Origin: an uncultured Desulfovibrio sp.
GTDB taxonomy: Bacteria; Desulfobacterota; Desulfovibrionia; Desulfovibrionales; Desulfovibrionaceae
DNA length: 47,590 bases
Direction: 5' to 3'
Assembly (NCBI GenBank): GCA_947038175.1
Contig: CAMQVJ010000014.1
Location: forward strand, 1 to 47,590
Positions 1 through 8,126 of this stretch are shown here, in pieces (positions within the stretch are counted from its first letter, which is position 1; every line of letters begins with the position of its first letter). Position numbers and translations under genes: made by a program. A model generated the notes under the pieces. It worked only from the letters and a program-made list of their open reading frames with translations, was not told the origin of the DNA and did not search any database.

Positions 1-440
1 TCGAAGTAACAGAAGAAATGCCAGATATCGAACTGAAAGATGTTGAGCCAAAAATTTCTGAAATAGTAGATGTCGATGCCCTTAAAGCAGAAGATATTTC
101 ACAATTTGAAGCGAATCCTGCGGATATGGAAGATTTGGCAACATTTATTGCTCAAACACCAGAAGCTATCGTTATCAATTGGGATATTTTGTCTGAGGTG
201 AAAGAAGGGCAAGAGCAAGCTGTTATTTATGTTACACGAGATTGCTGGATGCAAGTGGTTATTGATGGTAAATCAACCCATTTCACTTTGAAAAGAGGAA
301 GCCAAAGAGAGTTTCTTTTCAAGAATAAATTACAGTTCAAAATTGGCAATGCCAGTGCTGTGACTTTGTTCCATAATCGTAATCTTGTTGATGTGGGTGA
401 TTCAAGCGTTTTAAGAACAGTGACACTTCAATCTAGTTAA
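1..440 (+). CDS. RodZ-like C-terminal (DUF4115) domain protein, 5' end missing
   Basis: This is the 3' end of a gene that is open in frame to the first base, so the true start lies upstream of the window. The first ATG at 18 is not a convincing start. The last 80 or so residues match the RodZ C-terminal periplasmic domain: a WMQVVIDGK strand, a LKRGSQREFLFKNK segment and FKIGNASAVTL. In RodZ this domain follows an N-terminal helix-turn-helix and one membrane helix and supports rod-shape cell-wall synthesis with MreB. The visible N-terminal part is acidic and linker-like. The HTH and membrane helix cannot be seen, so RodZ itself is inferred. Confidence 0.7.
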   Translation, partial: EVTEEMPDIELKDVEPKISEIVDVDALKAEDISQFEANPADMEDLATFIAQTPEAIVINWDILSEVKEGQEQAVIYVTRDCWMQVVIDGKSTHFTLKRGSQREFLFKNKLQFKIGNASAVTLFHNRNLVDVGDSSVLRTVTLQSS

Positions 441-470
441 ATTAGGTTTATAAAACTATCTAAGATATCA

Positions 471-501
471 AAAAAGGAAAACGTATGTTTTCTTTTTTTT
501 T
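471..501 (+). terminator. Rho-independent terminator after the RodZ-like gene
   Basis: A short stem (GGAAAAC / GTTTTCT with a four-base GTAT loop) is followed by a run of about nine T. It begins about 30 bases after the stop codon at 440. The flanking A-run can pair with the T-run and extend the stem. Confidence 0.6.
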
Positions 502-587
502 GAGAAATACCAAACCTTTTCTACAAGTTTTTATAATTTTGTATGAAGGATGTATTAGTTAATATAACTCTTTGCTTATTAAACAAA

Positions 588-620
588 GAAAGCCACCCAT
601 AAATAAAATGGGTGGCTTTC
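588..620. terminator. Bidirectional hairpin terminator between convergent genes
   Basis: A perfect 13-base inverted repeat, GAAAGCCACCCAT and ATGGGTGGCTTTC, surrounds a 7-base loop. T-rich sequence follows on the plus strand. It lies between the end of the RodZ-like gene and the end of the convergent paaK-like gene at 650, so it probably serves the leftward gene and backs up the terminator at 471. Confidence 0.8.
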
Positions 621-649
621 TATTTTAAACTCTATTCAAAAATTTTCAA

Positions 650-1915
650 TTAATCCCAAACACGCTTATCTTCAATAGGTCTAATTTGCGGAGGCAAAGA
701 ACCTGGAGGAAGAATACGAAGGTCTGGGCGAAGTTTGATACGCTCACGGAAAAGATGCATAAGTTCATCTTCACGTTTGAAGTTACTAGCTTCAATGTAA
801 AGAATCATTTCATCGATACCGCCAGGGTTAGTAACCTCAATCTGCCAGCGTTTCACTTCTTCAAAGCGAGCCATAACCTGCTCTACTTGATGAGGATAAA
901 CAAACATTCCCTTAATGCGAGCTGTCGTGTCAACACGGCCAACAATATTACCAAGGCGAGGGCTTGTGCGTCCGCAGGAACAAGGAGCACGGTCTATATA
1001 AGAAAGGTCACCTGTTGCAAAACGAATAAGCGGGTATGTTTTGTTGAATGCAGTCACAACCACTTCACCGACTTCACCATCTTTTAGTGGGATGCCTGTG
1101 TCTGGGTGGCAAATTTCAACAAAACAACGGTTTGAAATATGTAAACCATTCTTTTGAAAACACTCATAACCGATACAACCAACGTCTGCTGTTCCGTAGC
1201 CTTGTCGAACGATGATATCGTATTTCTTTTCCATTTGCGTACGCATTTTTTCAGAAAGTCGTTCACTAGTTACAAAAGCAACTTCAAGGAAAAGTTCTTT
1301 ACGTAAGTCTATGCCTTTTTCTTCTGCTTTTTGTGCAAGGTGCATAAGGAAACTTGGCGTACCAACGTAACCTGAGACACGCAATTTTTGCATGATATCA
1401 AGTTGTGTTGCTGCATCGGAAGGTCCTGCTGGAATAGTAGCACAGCTCAAATTGCGAAGTGGCTCTTCAAACATAAGACCTGCAGGAGCAAGATGATAGT
1501 TAAATGTCACCTGAACAGGGTCTCCAGGGCGGAAGCCTACAGAATAAAAAGCTTCTGTGTATCCCCAATAATCGTCATGTCTATCTTCTGGGTCAAAAAT
1601 AGGACCAGGAGACAAAAACACACGGCGAAGCTCACCAATATCTTTTGTAAGTAAGCCACCAAGACGTGGGCCCATGGTTTGTAAAAAGATAAGTTCTTTC
1701 TTTTTTAGAATAGGAATATGTTTAATATCTGAAAGTGTTTTAAACTTATCAACATTAAATTGTGCGCGATCAAAGCGTTTTTTAACGTCTTCTGAATAGC
1801 GATAAGCATAAGAAAGAAGTTCTTTTAATTGGATAAGATTGTATTGTCTTCGTTCACTTTCATCTAAAACTTCACGGCGACTATATATGCCTTCGGTACG
1901 GTCTTTACGTGTCAT
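650..1915 (-). CDS. PaaK-family phenylacetate-CoA ligase-like AMP-forming enzyme
   Basis: The 421-residue protein belongs to the PaaK family, which adenylates aryl acids and transfers them to CoA in the cytoplasm. Visible motifs are YGTADVG at 240-246, ATGD at 300-303, a cysteine pair CSCG at 312-315 and the C-terminal hinge KGMFVYP at 335-341. The usual Ser/Thr/Gly-rich ATP loop (SSGTTGKP type) is not recognisable; the matching place reads SPGPIFDPEDR at 102-112. GAGG lies 8 bases before the ATG. It is a single gene with no aryl-acid oxidoreductase beside it. The family is secure, but the substrate cannot be told; phenylacetate or indoleacetate from amino-acid fermentation is only a guess. 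Confidence 0.85.
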   Translation of the reverse strand: MTRKDRTEGIYSRREVLDESERRQYNLIQLKELLSYAYRYSEDVKKRFDRAQFNVDKFKTLSDIKHIPILKKKELIFLQTMGPRLGGLLTKDIGELRRVFLSPGPIFDPEDRHDDYWGYTEAFYSVGFRPGDPVQVTFNYHLAPAGLMFEEPLRNLSCATIPAGPSDAATQLDIMQKLRVSGYVGTPSFLMHLAQKAEEKGIDLRKELFLEVAFVTSERLSEKMRTQMEKKYDIIVRQGYGTADVGCIGYECFQKNGLHISNRCFVEICHPDTGIPLKDGEVGEVVVTAFNKTYPLIRFATGDLSYIDRAPCSCGRTSPRLGNIVGRVDTTARIKGMFVYPHQVEQVMARFEEVKRWQIEVTNPGGIDEMILYIEASNFKREDELMHLFRERIKLRPDLRILPPGSLPPQIRPIEDKRVWD

Positions 1916-2251
1916 ATAACTAACCTCACTTTGTATTTGACCTTATATTTACAGCACTTAAATTATAATTGCAAGCTTTATTTTTTTTATTCTTATATAC
2001 TAGCATGTTATATGTAAAATATACTTTTTCGTTCATTAGTCTTGTTGGGGTTGGTGTTTTAACATGTTGGAATATAACAATAAAAATTTTATCGTTTTTT
2101 TATTAAAAATTGGCTAGTATATTTTTTTGATATTAATCTTAATTTTTTTTGAATTATATATATTTTTAGCGAAACTATGCCTCTTTGCTAGTCCATTTTA
2201 TAATGGAATAAAACTTGAATGAAGGGTAGAAATTTTCGTTTTAGGTGAATC
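1916..2251. other. AT-rich divergent intergenic region
   Basis: This 336-base region separates the divergently read paaK-like and queH genes and must hold both promoters. It is strongly AT-rich with several A and T runs. I found no convincing -35/-10 pair, operator palindrome, RNA gene or ORF. TAGGTGA at about 2240-2246 is a good ribosome site for queH. Confidence 0.5.
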
Positions 2252-3106
2252 ATGGAAAAAATATTAGTTCATACTTGTTGTGGGCCTTGTGCTATTATGC
2301 CTTTACAAACTTTAATAAAAGATATGTATTTACCAACGGCGTATTTTTTTAATCCTAATATTCATTTAGACAATGAATTTCGTCTGCGTCTTTTTGCTAT
2401 GCAAGAGGTGAGTAAACAGTATGAAATTCCACTGATTATTGAGGGTAATTATACCTATTTTGAAAAGATTAAAGCAAATGCTAACACAACAAAAGAAGAG
2501 CGTTTACAATATAGAAGTATTGTTGAAGAATGTGTAGGTTTTTTGCATACTCATATGGATGAAGAAAAATTTAATATCTCTGTGACAAAAATTCTTAGAA
2601 AATGGGAAAACTATGCTCAAGGTTTTTCTTCTTTTCACATTGACCACCTTCAAGCTGAAAATGGTCTTAATCAAAATCCTCACCTAAAAATGAATGAAGA
2701 ATTACAAGTAGATGCTATGGCGTGGGCTATGCGCCTTAAAGAATATAAGGAAGGGGAGCGCTGCAAGCTTTGCTATGAAGAGCGCCTGTACCAAACGGCG
2801 TATTATGCTGCCACCCATGGCTTTTCTCAGTTCACAAGTACACTATTGTATTCACGTTATCAAAATCATGAAGATATCTGCCATGCTGCCCAAAACTCCA
2901 TGGAGAAAGTAAATAAGGAAATTCAAGAAAATTCCCTTCAAAATGCCTCACCTGTGAATTTTTATTATCAAGACTTTCGAGAGCATTGGCAAGATGGAAT
3001 CGACCTTGCAAAAGATTGGGGATTATATCGACAAAAATGGTGTGGTTGTGCACTTAGTCGTATGGAAAGCCTTGAGCGTATGGCAAAACGTGAGTACGCA
3101 AAATAA
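2252..3106 (+). CDS. queH: Epoxyqueuosine reductase QueH
   Basis: QueH (DUF208) reduces epoxyqueuosine to queuosine in tRNA, replacing QueG. The family's cysteine motifs are all present: HTCCGPC at 7-13, CKLC at 171-174 in a RCKLCYEERL context, and WCGC at 263-266. FTSTLLYSRYQNHEDI also matches the family core. At 284 residues it is longer than the roughly 180-220 usual. The extra length is an insert at about 95-160 between the first CCGPC half and the CKLC motif. TAGGTGA gives a good ribosome site. It stands alone, with no other queuosine gene beside it. Confidence 0.9.
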   Translation: MEKILVHTCCGPCAIMPLQTLIKDMYLPTAYFFNPNIHLDNEFRLRLFAMQEVSKQYEIPLIIEGNYTYFEKIKANANTTKEERLQYRSIVEECVGFLHTHMDEEKFNISVTKILRKWENYAQGFSSFHIDHLQAENGLNQNPHLKMNEELQVDAMAWAMRLKEYKEGERCKLCYEERLYQTAYYAATHGFSQFTSTLLYSRYQNHEDICHAAQNSMEKVNKEIQENSLQNASPVNFYYQDFREHWQDGIDLAKDWGLYRQKWCGCALSRMESLERMAKREYAK

Positions 3107-3708
3107 ATATTAAATAAGTATTAAAGATGCTGAAGCAACAGCACGATGGCTTTTGGCTTTGGTGTGTGGCATATGCCACACGGTGAGGAAAGGCATTACG
3201 GAAAAATTATTTTGCCATTACCTTTGTGTGTTTATGTCTTTGTTTTTTTGGCTTGTGTGGGCTGCAAGATATTGAGTGCTTGCCGTGGGCTTCCGTGCTT
3301 GGCGATAGCTTTGGGGGTGGCATACGCCACGCCGTGAGGAAAGGCATTACGAAAAAATTGTTTTGCCATTACCTTTATGTCTTTGTTTTTTGATTTTAGT
3401 TTTTAGGGCTGTGATGTATTTGTTGTTTGCCGTAGGCTTCCGTGCTTGGCGATAGCTTTCGGGGGTGGCATACGCCACGCCGTGAGGAATATTAGAAGCG
3501 CCGTATAGCACTGCGTGCTATGATTATGGGACGTGAGTGTCTCCGACGTGACAACATACTAACGCTCGGTCACACGCCTTGCGTGTAACACTCGCTCTCG
3601 TCGCTGACGTTCGCCTTCGGCTACCTACGCTCCTCGCGCTGCGCGGCTTTTATATCTTCGTACGCAAGCAAGTTAACACTTAAAGCCCCTCGCAAAAAAC
3701 TCCCGATT
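3107..3708. other. Gene-free repeat and hairpin region
   Basis: This 600-base stretch lies between the convergent queH and ABC-ATPase genes. Its left half holds three imperfect copies of a roughly 150-base repeat. Its right half, about 3490-3660, is clearly richer in GC than the surroundings and contains a chain of small hairpins. No ORF here looks like a gene, and I recognise no known RNA family. Confidence 0.6.
3145..3489. repeat. Imperfect tandem repeat, about 150-base period, three copies
   Basis: The landmark GGCATAYGCCAC recurs near 3168, 3319 and 3467, so the period is 148-151 bases. Copies 2 (from 3281) and 3 (from 3428) share TGCCGTRGGCTTCCGTGCTT and the sequence through GCCACGCCGTGAGGAA. 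Copies 1 and 2 share GGAAAGGCATTACG and TTTTGCCATTACCTT. Copy 1 carries a perfect 18-base palindrome, GTGTGGCATATGCCACAC, at 3164-3181. Copy 3 breaks off at GAGGAAT. Confidence 0.75.
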
Positions 3709-4608
3709 TTATTCACCCTCAATAAAAAAACGTGGATGAACAACGGGGACATTTTCCACATTACTAATAGTGCAGGAATCTCCGAACATGTGTTGTAGAA
3801 TAGGGTTCTTGAGCGTATCGATGGGGTCACCGTGGGCGATGAGTTTTCCGCTTTTTAGGCAAAGTACTTTATCACAAAACCAAAGAATGTGGTTTGGATC
3901 GTGACAACAAACAAGAATAGTTGCGCCTTTTTTTGTGAGGCTTTTTAATGTATTCCAAACCATAATTTGATTATGAAAATCGAGTGATGAGGTAGGTTCA
4001 TCAAGGAAGATAAGTGGAGACTCTTGTGCAATGGCTCTTGCGATGAGCACCATTTGTTTTTGCCCACCTGACAGGGTGTGGTAATATTCTTTTGCAAGAT
4101 GGGCAACGCCTAAATTTTCCATAGCACTTTCGATGGCGGCATAATCTTTATTTGTTAATCCCAATATACTGCGGTGCGGGCTTCTGCCCATTTCGATGAT
4201 TTCGTGCACTTTGAAAGTGAAGGATGTATTATCATTTTGGGGAACATAGGCCACTTTTTTAGCAAAGTTCTTCACTTTTGTACTTTTTATATTTTCGTTG
4301 AAACAAGAGATGTTACCTTGCTTTATGGGAACAAAGTTCATGCAACACTTGAACAATGTGCTTTTGCCTGACCCGTTTGGCCCGAGTATGCCACAGAGTT
4401 CACCTTGGGTGAGTGAAAAGGACACATTGTCGATAATATTTTTTTGAGCATAAGCGAAGCTGAGATTTTCGACGCAAAAAACTTGTGTTTGTGGGTCGAA
4501 GATATCTTTTGGTATTATTTGCCTTTTGGTTTCAATATATCTTTTTTGGGTGAAATTAGGTGGAAAACTTTTTCCACTATGGCTGTGATTTTCTGGATCA
4601 AGATGCAT
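3709..4608 (-). CDS. FecCD-type ABC transporter ATP-binding protein
   Basis: The 299-residue ATPase energises the adjacent permease. It has Walker A GPNGSGKST at 76-84, Q-loop YVPQ at 121-124, signature LSGGQ at 179-183, Walker B with LDEP at 202-205 and H-loop CCHD at 234-237. A 40-residue N-terminal extension precedes the usual start of the domain. GGGAGG sits 7 bases before the ATG, which supports this start despite the 11-base overlap with the permease end. It is the last gene of a four-gene leftward operon. The family imports iron-siderophores, haem, cobalamin or molybdate/tungstate; the FmdE gene and the neighbouring mod operon favour a metal oxyanion, as inference. Confidence 0.9.
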   Translation of the reverse strand: MHLDPENHSHSGKSFPPNFTQKRYIETKRQIIPKDIFDPQTQVFCVENLSFAYAQKNIIDNVSFSLTQGELCGILGPNGSGKSTLFKCCMNFVPIKQGNISCFNENIKSTKVKNFAKKVAYVPQNDNTSFTFKVHEIIEMGRSPHRSILGLTNKDYAAIESAMENLGVAHLAKEYYHTLSGGQKQMVLIARAIAQESPLIFLDEPTSSLDFHNQIMVWNTLKSLTKKGATILVCCHDPNHILWFCDKVLCLKSGKLIAHGDPIDTLKNPILQHMFGDSCTISNVENVPVVHPRFFIEGE

Positions 4609-5632
4609 GGATAAGCCTCCCTTTTGAACGAAGCAACCATATAAGGTAGGGCGAGCCTAAAATTGCGCTAATAATACCGATAGGGATTTCTGTGCTTGTG
4701 AGATTACGTGCTATTGTGTCGCAGAGCAGCATATAAATTGCACCCATAAGAGCCGAGCTTATAAGTAGAATTCTATTGTCACTTCCAAAAAGCATGCGTG
4801 CTGCATGGGGTATCATAAGCCCTACCCATGCGATGATTCCCACTTGTGAAACGCACACGGAAGCGATGAGGGTTGCAATGGTGAGAAAGGCTAGCCTTGT
4901 GATATTTGGGTTTATGCCAAGGCTTGTGGCTTCTTCGTCGCCTAGTGAAAGAATATTAAGCTGCCATGAAAAAATAATTGCCAGAGCTATGGAAGGCAGA
5001 ACAACAATACTGCTGATAATAACGTCTTGCCAGTGAGCGTAGTAAAAACCACCCATCATCCAAAATGTGATTTCTCTTAGCTGTGCATCTTCTGCTATAT
5101 ATTTGATAATACTTACTAATGCGGAAAATACGGCACCGACAACAATACCCGACAAGATAAGGTGTAGGGGGGAGGTTTTACTTTTGGTTGTGGCGAGAAA
5201 ATAGGAAATACTCACGGCGAGGATTGCAAAGAAGAAGGCGAGAACTTGCCCCTGCCCAATAAAGAGGGAGAAGGGCATGATAATAGCAAGCGCTGCACCA
5301 AAAGCAGCACCCGAAGAAACGCCAAGTAAATAGGGTTCCACAAGGGGGTTTTTGAAGCAAGCTTGATATATCGCACCAGCTACGGATAGCGCCATACCTG
5401 TGAGTATGGTGAGGAAAATACGAGGTAAACGAAGATTTAAGAGAATTATTTCGCTTGTTTTATCGAGTTGATATTTTTCGCCAATGGATTCAAAACCTAG
5501 TTGATGAATGATAATTCCGACGCTATGGAATATGTCTGTCCCTATGCTGTAGCTTCCCGTGCTTAGGGCGTAAAAAAAGAGTAGAACAAGAACGAGGAAG
5601 AGGAGAAGCAAAGGGATTAGTTTCTTTTTCAT
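4598..5632 (-). CDS. FecCD-family ABC transporter permease
   Basis: The 344-residue inner-membrane protein has an N-terminal membrane anchor and many hydrophobic segments. The FecCD hallmarks are LRLPRIFLTILTGMALSVAG, the YQACFKNPLVEPYLLGVSSGA segment, and SLGINPN before the last helices. It would dimerise to form the import channel. The start follows the substrate-binding-protein gene by 22 bases, and its ribosome site is weak. It shares the operon with a periplasmic binding protein upstream and the ATPase downstream. Confidence 0.92.
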   Translation of the reverse strand: MKKKLIPLLLLFLVLVLLFFYALSTGSYSIGTDIFHSVGIIIHQLGFESIGEKYQLDKTSEIILLNLRLPRIFLTILTGMALSVAGAIYQACFKNPLVEPYLLGVSSGAAFGAALAIIMPFSLFIGQGQVLAFFFAILAVSISYFLATTKSKTSPLHLILSGIVVGAVFSALVSIIKYIAEDAQLREITFWMMGGFYYAHWQDVIISSIVVLPSIALAIIFSWQLNILSLGDEEATSLGINPNITRLAFLTIATLIASVCVSQVGIIAWVGLMIPHAARMLFGSDNRILLISSALMGAIYMLLCDTIARNLTSTEIPIGIISAILGSPYLIWLLRSKGRLIHAS

Positions 5633-5654
5633 ATGCGTTAGAGCTTTTTCCTTA

Positions 5655-6848
5655 TCAAAAATTCATACTTTCAAGCCAATCAAGGATTTGTTCTGAGCGT
5701 AGAGCTTTAGCCGTTTTATCGTCTACATGATAGATTTTTTTATAAAACTCGAGACTAAAATCAGCGATATTAATATCAGCAAAAAGTTGAGGATAGGTAG
5801 CTTTTGCGATGATAAGGAGCTCAAGCGGATATTCAAGACGTCGAGCGCAGTTCATGGGAGACCATGGTAAAGGGTAAACCTTTTTTTCTTTCACTGCCCG
5901 TAATTCTCTTAGATTGCTGTAATAAGAGGCGGTTAAAAGCTCGCCTGCGGGGTGATAGCCTTGTGAGGTCGGTAAAAAAATGATGTCAGGGTCAAGTGCG
6001 TATACTTGCTCTGCGCTTACAGGTAGCGCACGGCCTTTCCCTTGAAAGGCATTTTTTGCATGAATGATTTTTTCAAGTGTGAGGGATTCTGCCGTGTCCA
6101 CTCCATGCAGTGTTCCTGCTCCGCCTTTTCCTCTCACTCTAGGGCTTAATCCAAAATAAAGAACTTTTGGACGATGGTTTTCTGGAATATTTTTTGTTCT
6201 TTCTATAATCATTTGTTCCGTTTCTTGCACGTAGTCCATGAGGGCGTCTGCTTCTTTTTCCTTTTGGAAAAGGCTTGCAATAATACGAGCTTCTTGGCGC
6301 ATACTAGCAAGGGCGTTTTCTGGATTTTCTGATAAATCGGTGACTTGCGGAGCGTATAAAACCATGAGTGGTAAGCCAAGACTTTCAATCATATTGATGC
6401 TTTTTTTGATATTTTCGCCATCTCTTGTGCCAAGGGTGCAATCACCTATACGTAAAATAACAATATCAGGATTTGAGCGAGCAAGGGCTTCAAAGTTTAT
6501 AATATTGCCTTGCGGAGAGTTGACACATACAAGGTCGTCTAATTTTGGGTGCAAGAAGAACATGGTGTTTTTTCCTGCGTAAATTTCAGGGCCATTCCCT
6601 AAGTCCAGTTCATAAGAATAATCACGCTTCATACTCCATGAACCAATGGAGTTAACCGCATCTATGTGCCCGATATGAGTAAGAATGCTTTCAACAAAGC
6701 CATCATCAATGGTGGCTATGCGCTTTGGCGGGGCATCAAGGCTGATGCGTTTGCCTCGCATATCTGTGACTTCAAATCCGTATGTAGGGGCGGCAAAAAA
6801 AATAGAAACAAAAAAGAAAAGGAGTAGGGAATTTTGAATTTTTTTCAT
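5655..6848 (-). CDS. Periplasmic metal/cofactor-binding protein of a FecCD-type ABC importer
   Basis: The 397-residue protein starts with a Sec signal peptide (MKK, hydrophobic core, cut near YGF). It continues with TDMRGKRISLDAPPKRIATID, the typical opening of a FepB/BtuF-type substrate-binding domain. ALARSNPDIVILRIGD and QVYALDPDIIFLP match the two-lobed fold. There is no lipobox cysteine, so it should be soluble in the periplasm. It lies directly upstream of the permease. The ligand is not predictable from sequence. Residues suited to oxyanion or haem binding cannot be assigned without a structure. Confidence 0.87.
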   Translation of the reverse strand: MKKIQNSLLLFFFVSIFFAAPTYGFEVTDMRGKRISLDAPPKRIATIDDGFVESILTHIGHIDAVNSIGSWSMKRDYSYELDLGNGPEIYAGKNTMFFLHPKLDDLVCVNSPQGNIINFEALARSNPDIVILRIGDCTLGTRDGENIKKSINMIESLGLPLMVLYAPQVTDLSENPENALASMRQEARIIASLFQKEKEADALMDYVQETEQMIIERTKNIPENHRPKVLYFGLSPRVRGKGGAGTLHGVDTAESLTLEKIIHAKNAFQGKGRALPVSAEQVYALDPDIIFLPTSQGYHPAGELLTASYYSNLRELRAVKEKKVYPLPWSPMNCARRLEYPLELLIIAKATYPQLFADINIADFSLEFYKKIYHVDDKTAKALRSEQILDWLESMNF

Positions 6849-6936
6849 ATGGGCTTTCGTGGTTTTAAAGTGTGTGCTGAGTTTATTCTTCTGAAAAATA
6901 TGATTATTTTTAGTCCAGATATTTGCTTATTTACAA

Positions 6937-7533
6937 TTATAAAATCCGACTAAAATCCTCATAGCAATCAAGGCAGAGCTTTTCCTCTCCGTGTAGTCGT
7001 ATCATAGATTCTGCCGTCATCTCTTGGCAGGAAGAACACGGGTAGGATCGGAAAATACGCGCTTTTTTAGGCGGATTATAAGGAATATGTGTCACAGTAA
7101 ATATACTGCTTTCACCTGAAATAAGGTGCGCAATAAGTGCTTCTCTGTCCTTGAAGTGCGCTTTTTCTTTATCCATATTTGCGACAAGTCGAACCGCTTT
7201 TTGAGTTGGTCTATGCATGAATGTATAGGCGTGCTTTCCCCGTAAACGTAAAAATAAATTACCCTTACCAAGGGTACAGGAGAGAAGAAACTGAAAGGCA
7301 TCAACGGAACATGCGTCGGTTTCGGCAATGCATAAAAGCTCTTCATCAAGGGAAAGCGGTGTTTTTATAGACGGTTCATTCCATTCGACGGGTAACTCGA
7401 GAGCTCTTGTTGCTTCCAGGCAGGCGGCAACTCCAATGGCAAGTCCAGGGCAAGCGTGTCCGTGGAATTTAACTAAATTATTCCAAATGTCTTCATGCAA
7501 AATATTTTGTTTTGGATGTGCTTTTTCATTCAT
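6937..7533 (-). CDS. FmdE-family protein with C-terminal zinc ribbon
   Basis: The 198-residue protein belongs to the FmdE/FwdE family, named for a formylmethanofuran dehydrogenase-associated subunit but widespread beside metal ABC importers in sulfate reducers. Family marks are FHGHACPG at 23-30, SLDEELLCIAETDACSVDAFQ, and CTLGKGNLFLR. The C-terminus has a four-cysteine ribbon (PCSSCQEM... CLDCYEDF). GAGG lies 7 bases before the ATG. It is the first gene of the ABC operon and divergent from modABC. A role in metal handling for a molybdo- or tungsto-enzyme is inference. Confidence 0.85.
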   Translation of the reverse strand: MNEKAHPKQNILHEDIWNNLVKFHGHACPGLAIGVAACLEATRALELPVEWNEPSIKTPLSLDEELLCIAETDACSVDAFQFLLSCTLGKGNLFLRLRGKHAYTFMHRPTQKAVRLVANMDKEKAHFKDREALIAHLISGESSIFTVTHIPYNPPKKARIFRSYPCSSCQEMTAESMIRLHGEEKLCLDCYEDFSRIL

Positions 7534-8126
7534 AGGGATACCTCAAATATTTTTAGAATTTCCACTATTATTTCAAAATTAAAGTATGAATAAGAGGACG
7601 TTCTATTAAAGGTTGTACGATTCATATTGTAAAAATGAGCGCGAATATATTTCTTATGAAATAGGTTTAATCGAAAAACACCTTGTCGTTATTTTAATCT
7701 AAAATGCTTGAGAGGGCATGTTAAAGTCAAGACATTTTTTGGCTTTGTTTAAGTGTATTCCCTATGAGGATTATACTGCTGTGAATGGGTGTTCAGTTTT
7801 ATAGTAGAATGAAATTTACTCTTTGTATAATTTACATAAAATGAGGATATTTATTGTATGCATTCCTAATTTTTTTGTAAGTACTGAGTCTATGAATAAG
7901 CTTATGTGCTCGGGCGTAGGGAATTGATTAAAAGAACATAGCATATTTTGCGGTAAATTTTAGGCGTTTATATATCTGTTTTCTCTGTCTCTTTCTTGAC
8001 TTAGTTTTTCTTTGATGTATACTTTTTATGTTTATGTACTATTGCGAGGGTGGGCTTGAGAGACTGCCTTTCTTTTTTAAAGTCAAACAATTCCCTAAGA
8101 TAGGGATAAATCAAAGTGAGAGTGTC
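7534..8126. other. Divergent regulatory region between the FmdE operon and modABC
   Basis: About 590 bases contain no credible gene; a longer modA reading frame from 8028 is rejected because the signal peptide begins at 8127. The octamer ATTCCCTA or its complement occurs at 7757-7764 and 7917-7924, and a related 6-base inverted repeat, TCCCTA-AGA-TAGGGA, lies at 8092-8106. GTATAATTTACATAAAATG around 7837 is promoter-like. I do not recognise a molybdenum-cofactor riboswitch or a canonical ModE box. Confidence 0.5.
8092..8106. promoter_or_regulatory. Inverted repeat in the modA leader
   Basis: TCCCTA and TAGGGA are separated by three bases and end 20 bases before the modA start. It may be an operator half-site pair or a small mRNA hairpin. 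The same half-site appears twice upstream. The binding factor is unknown. Confidence 0.35.

Noticed and set aside
3146-3337. A 63-codon ORF in the tandem-repeat region
   Set aside because: It spans the imperfect repeats, has no ribosome site, and its sequence changes frame between copies. It is a by-product of the repeat.
8028-8126. Upstream extension of modA
   Set aside because: The added 33 residues precede a complete signal peptide at 8127 and have no ribosome site. They belong to the leader.
7534-8126. Molybdenum-cofactor riboswitch or ModE box upstream of modA
   Set aside because: I could not match the conserved helices of the Moco RNA or the ModE palindrome. Only a short inverted repeat is visible.
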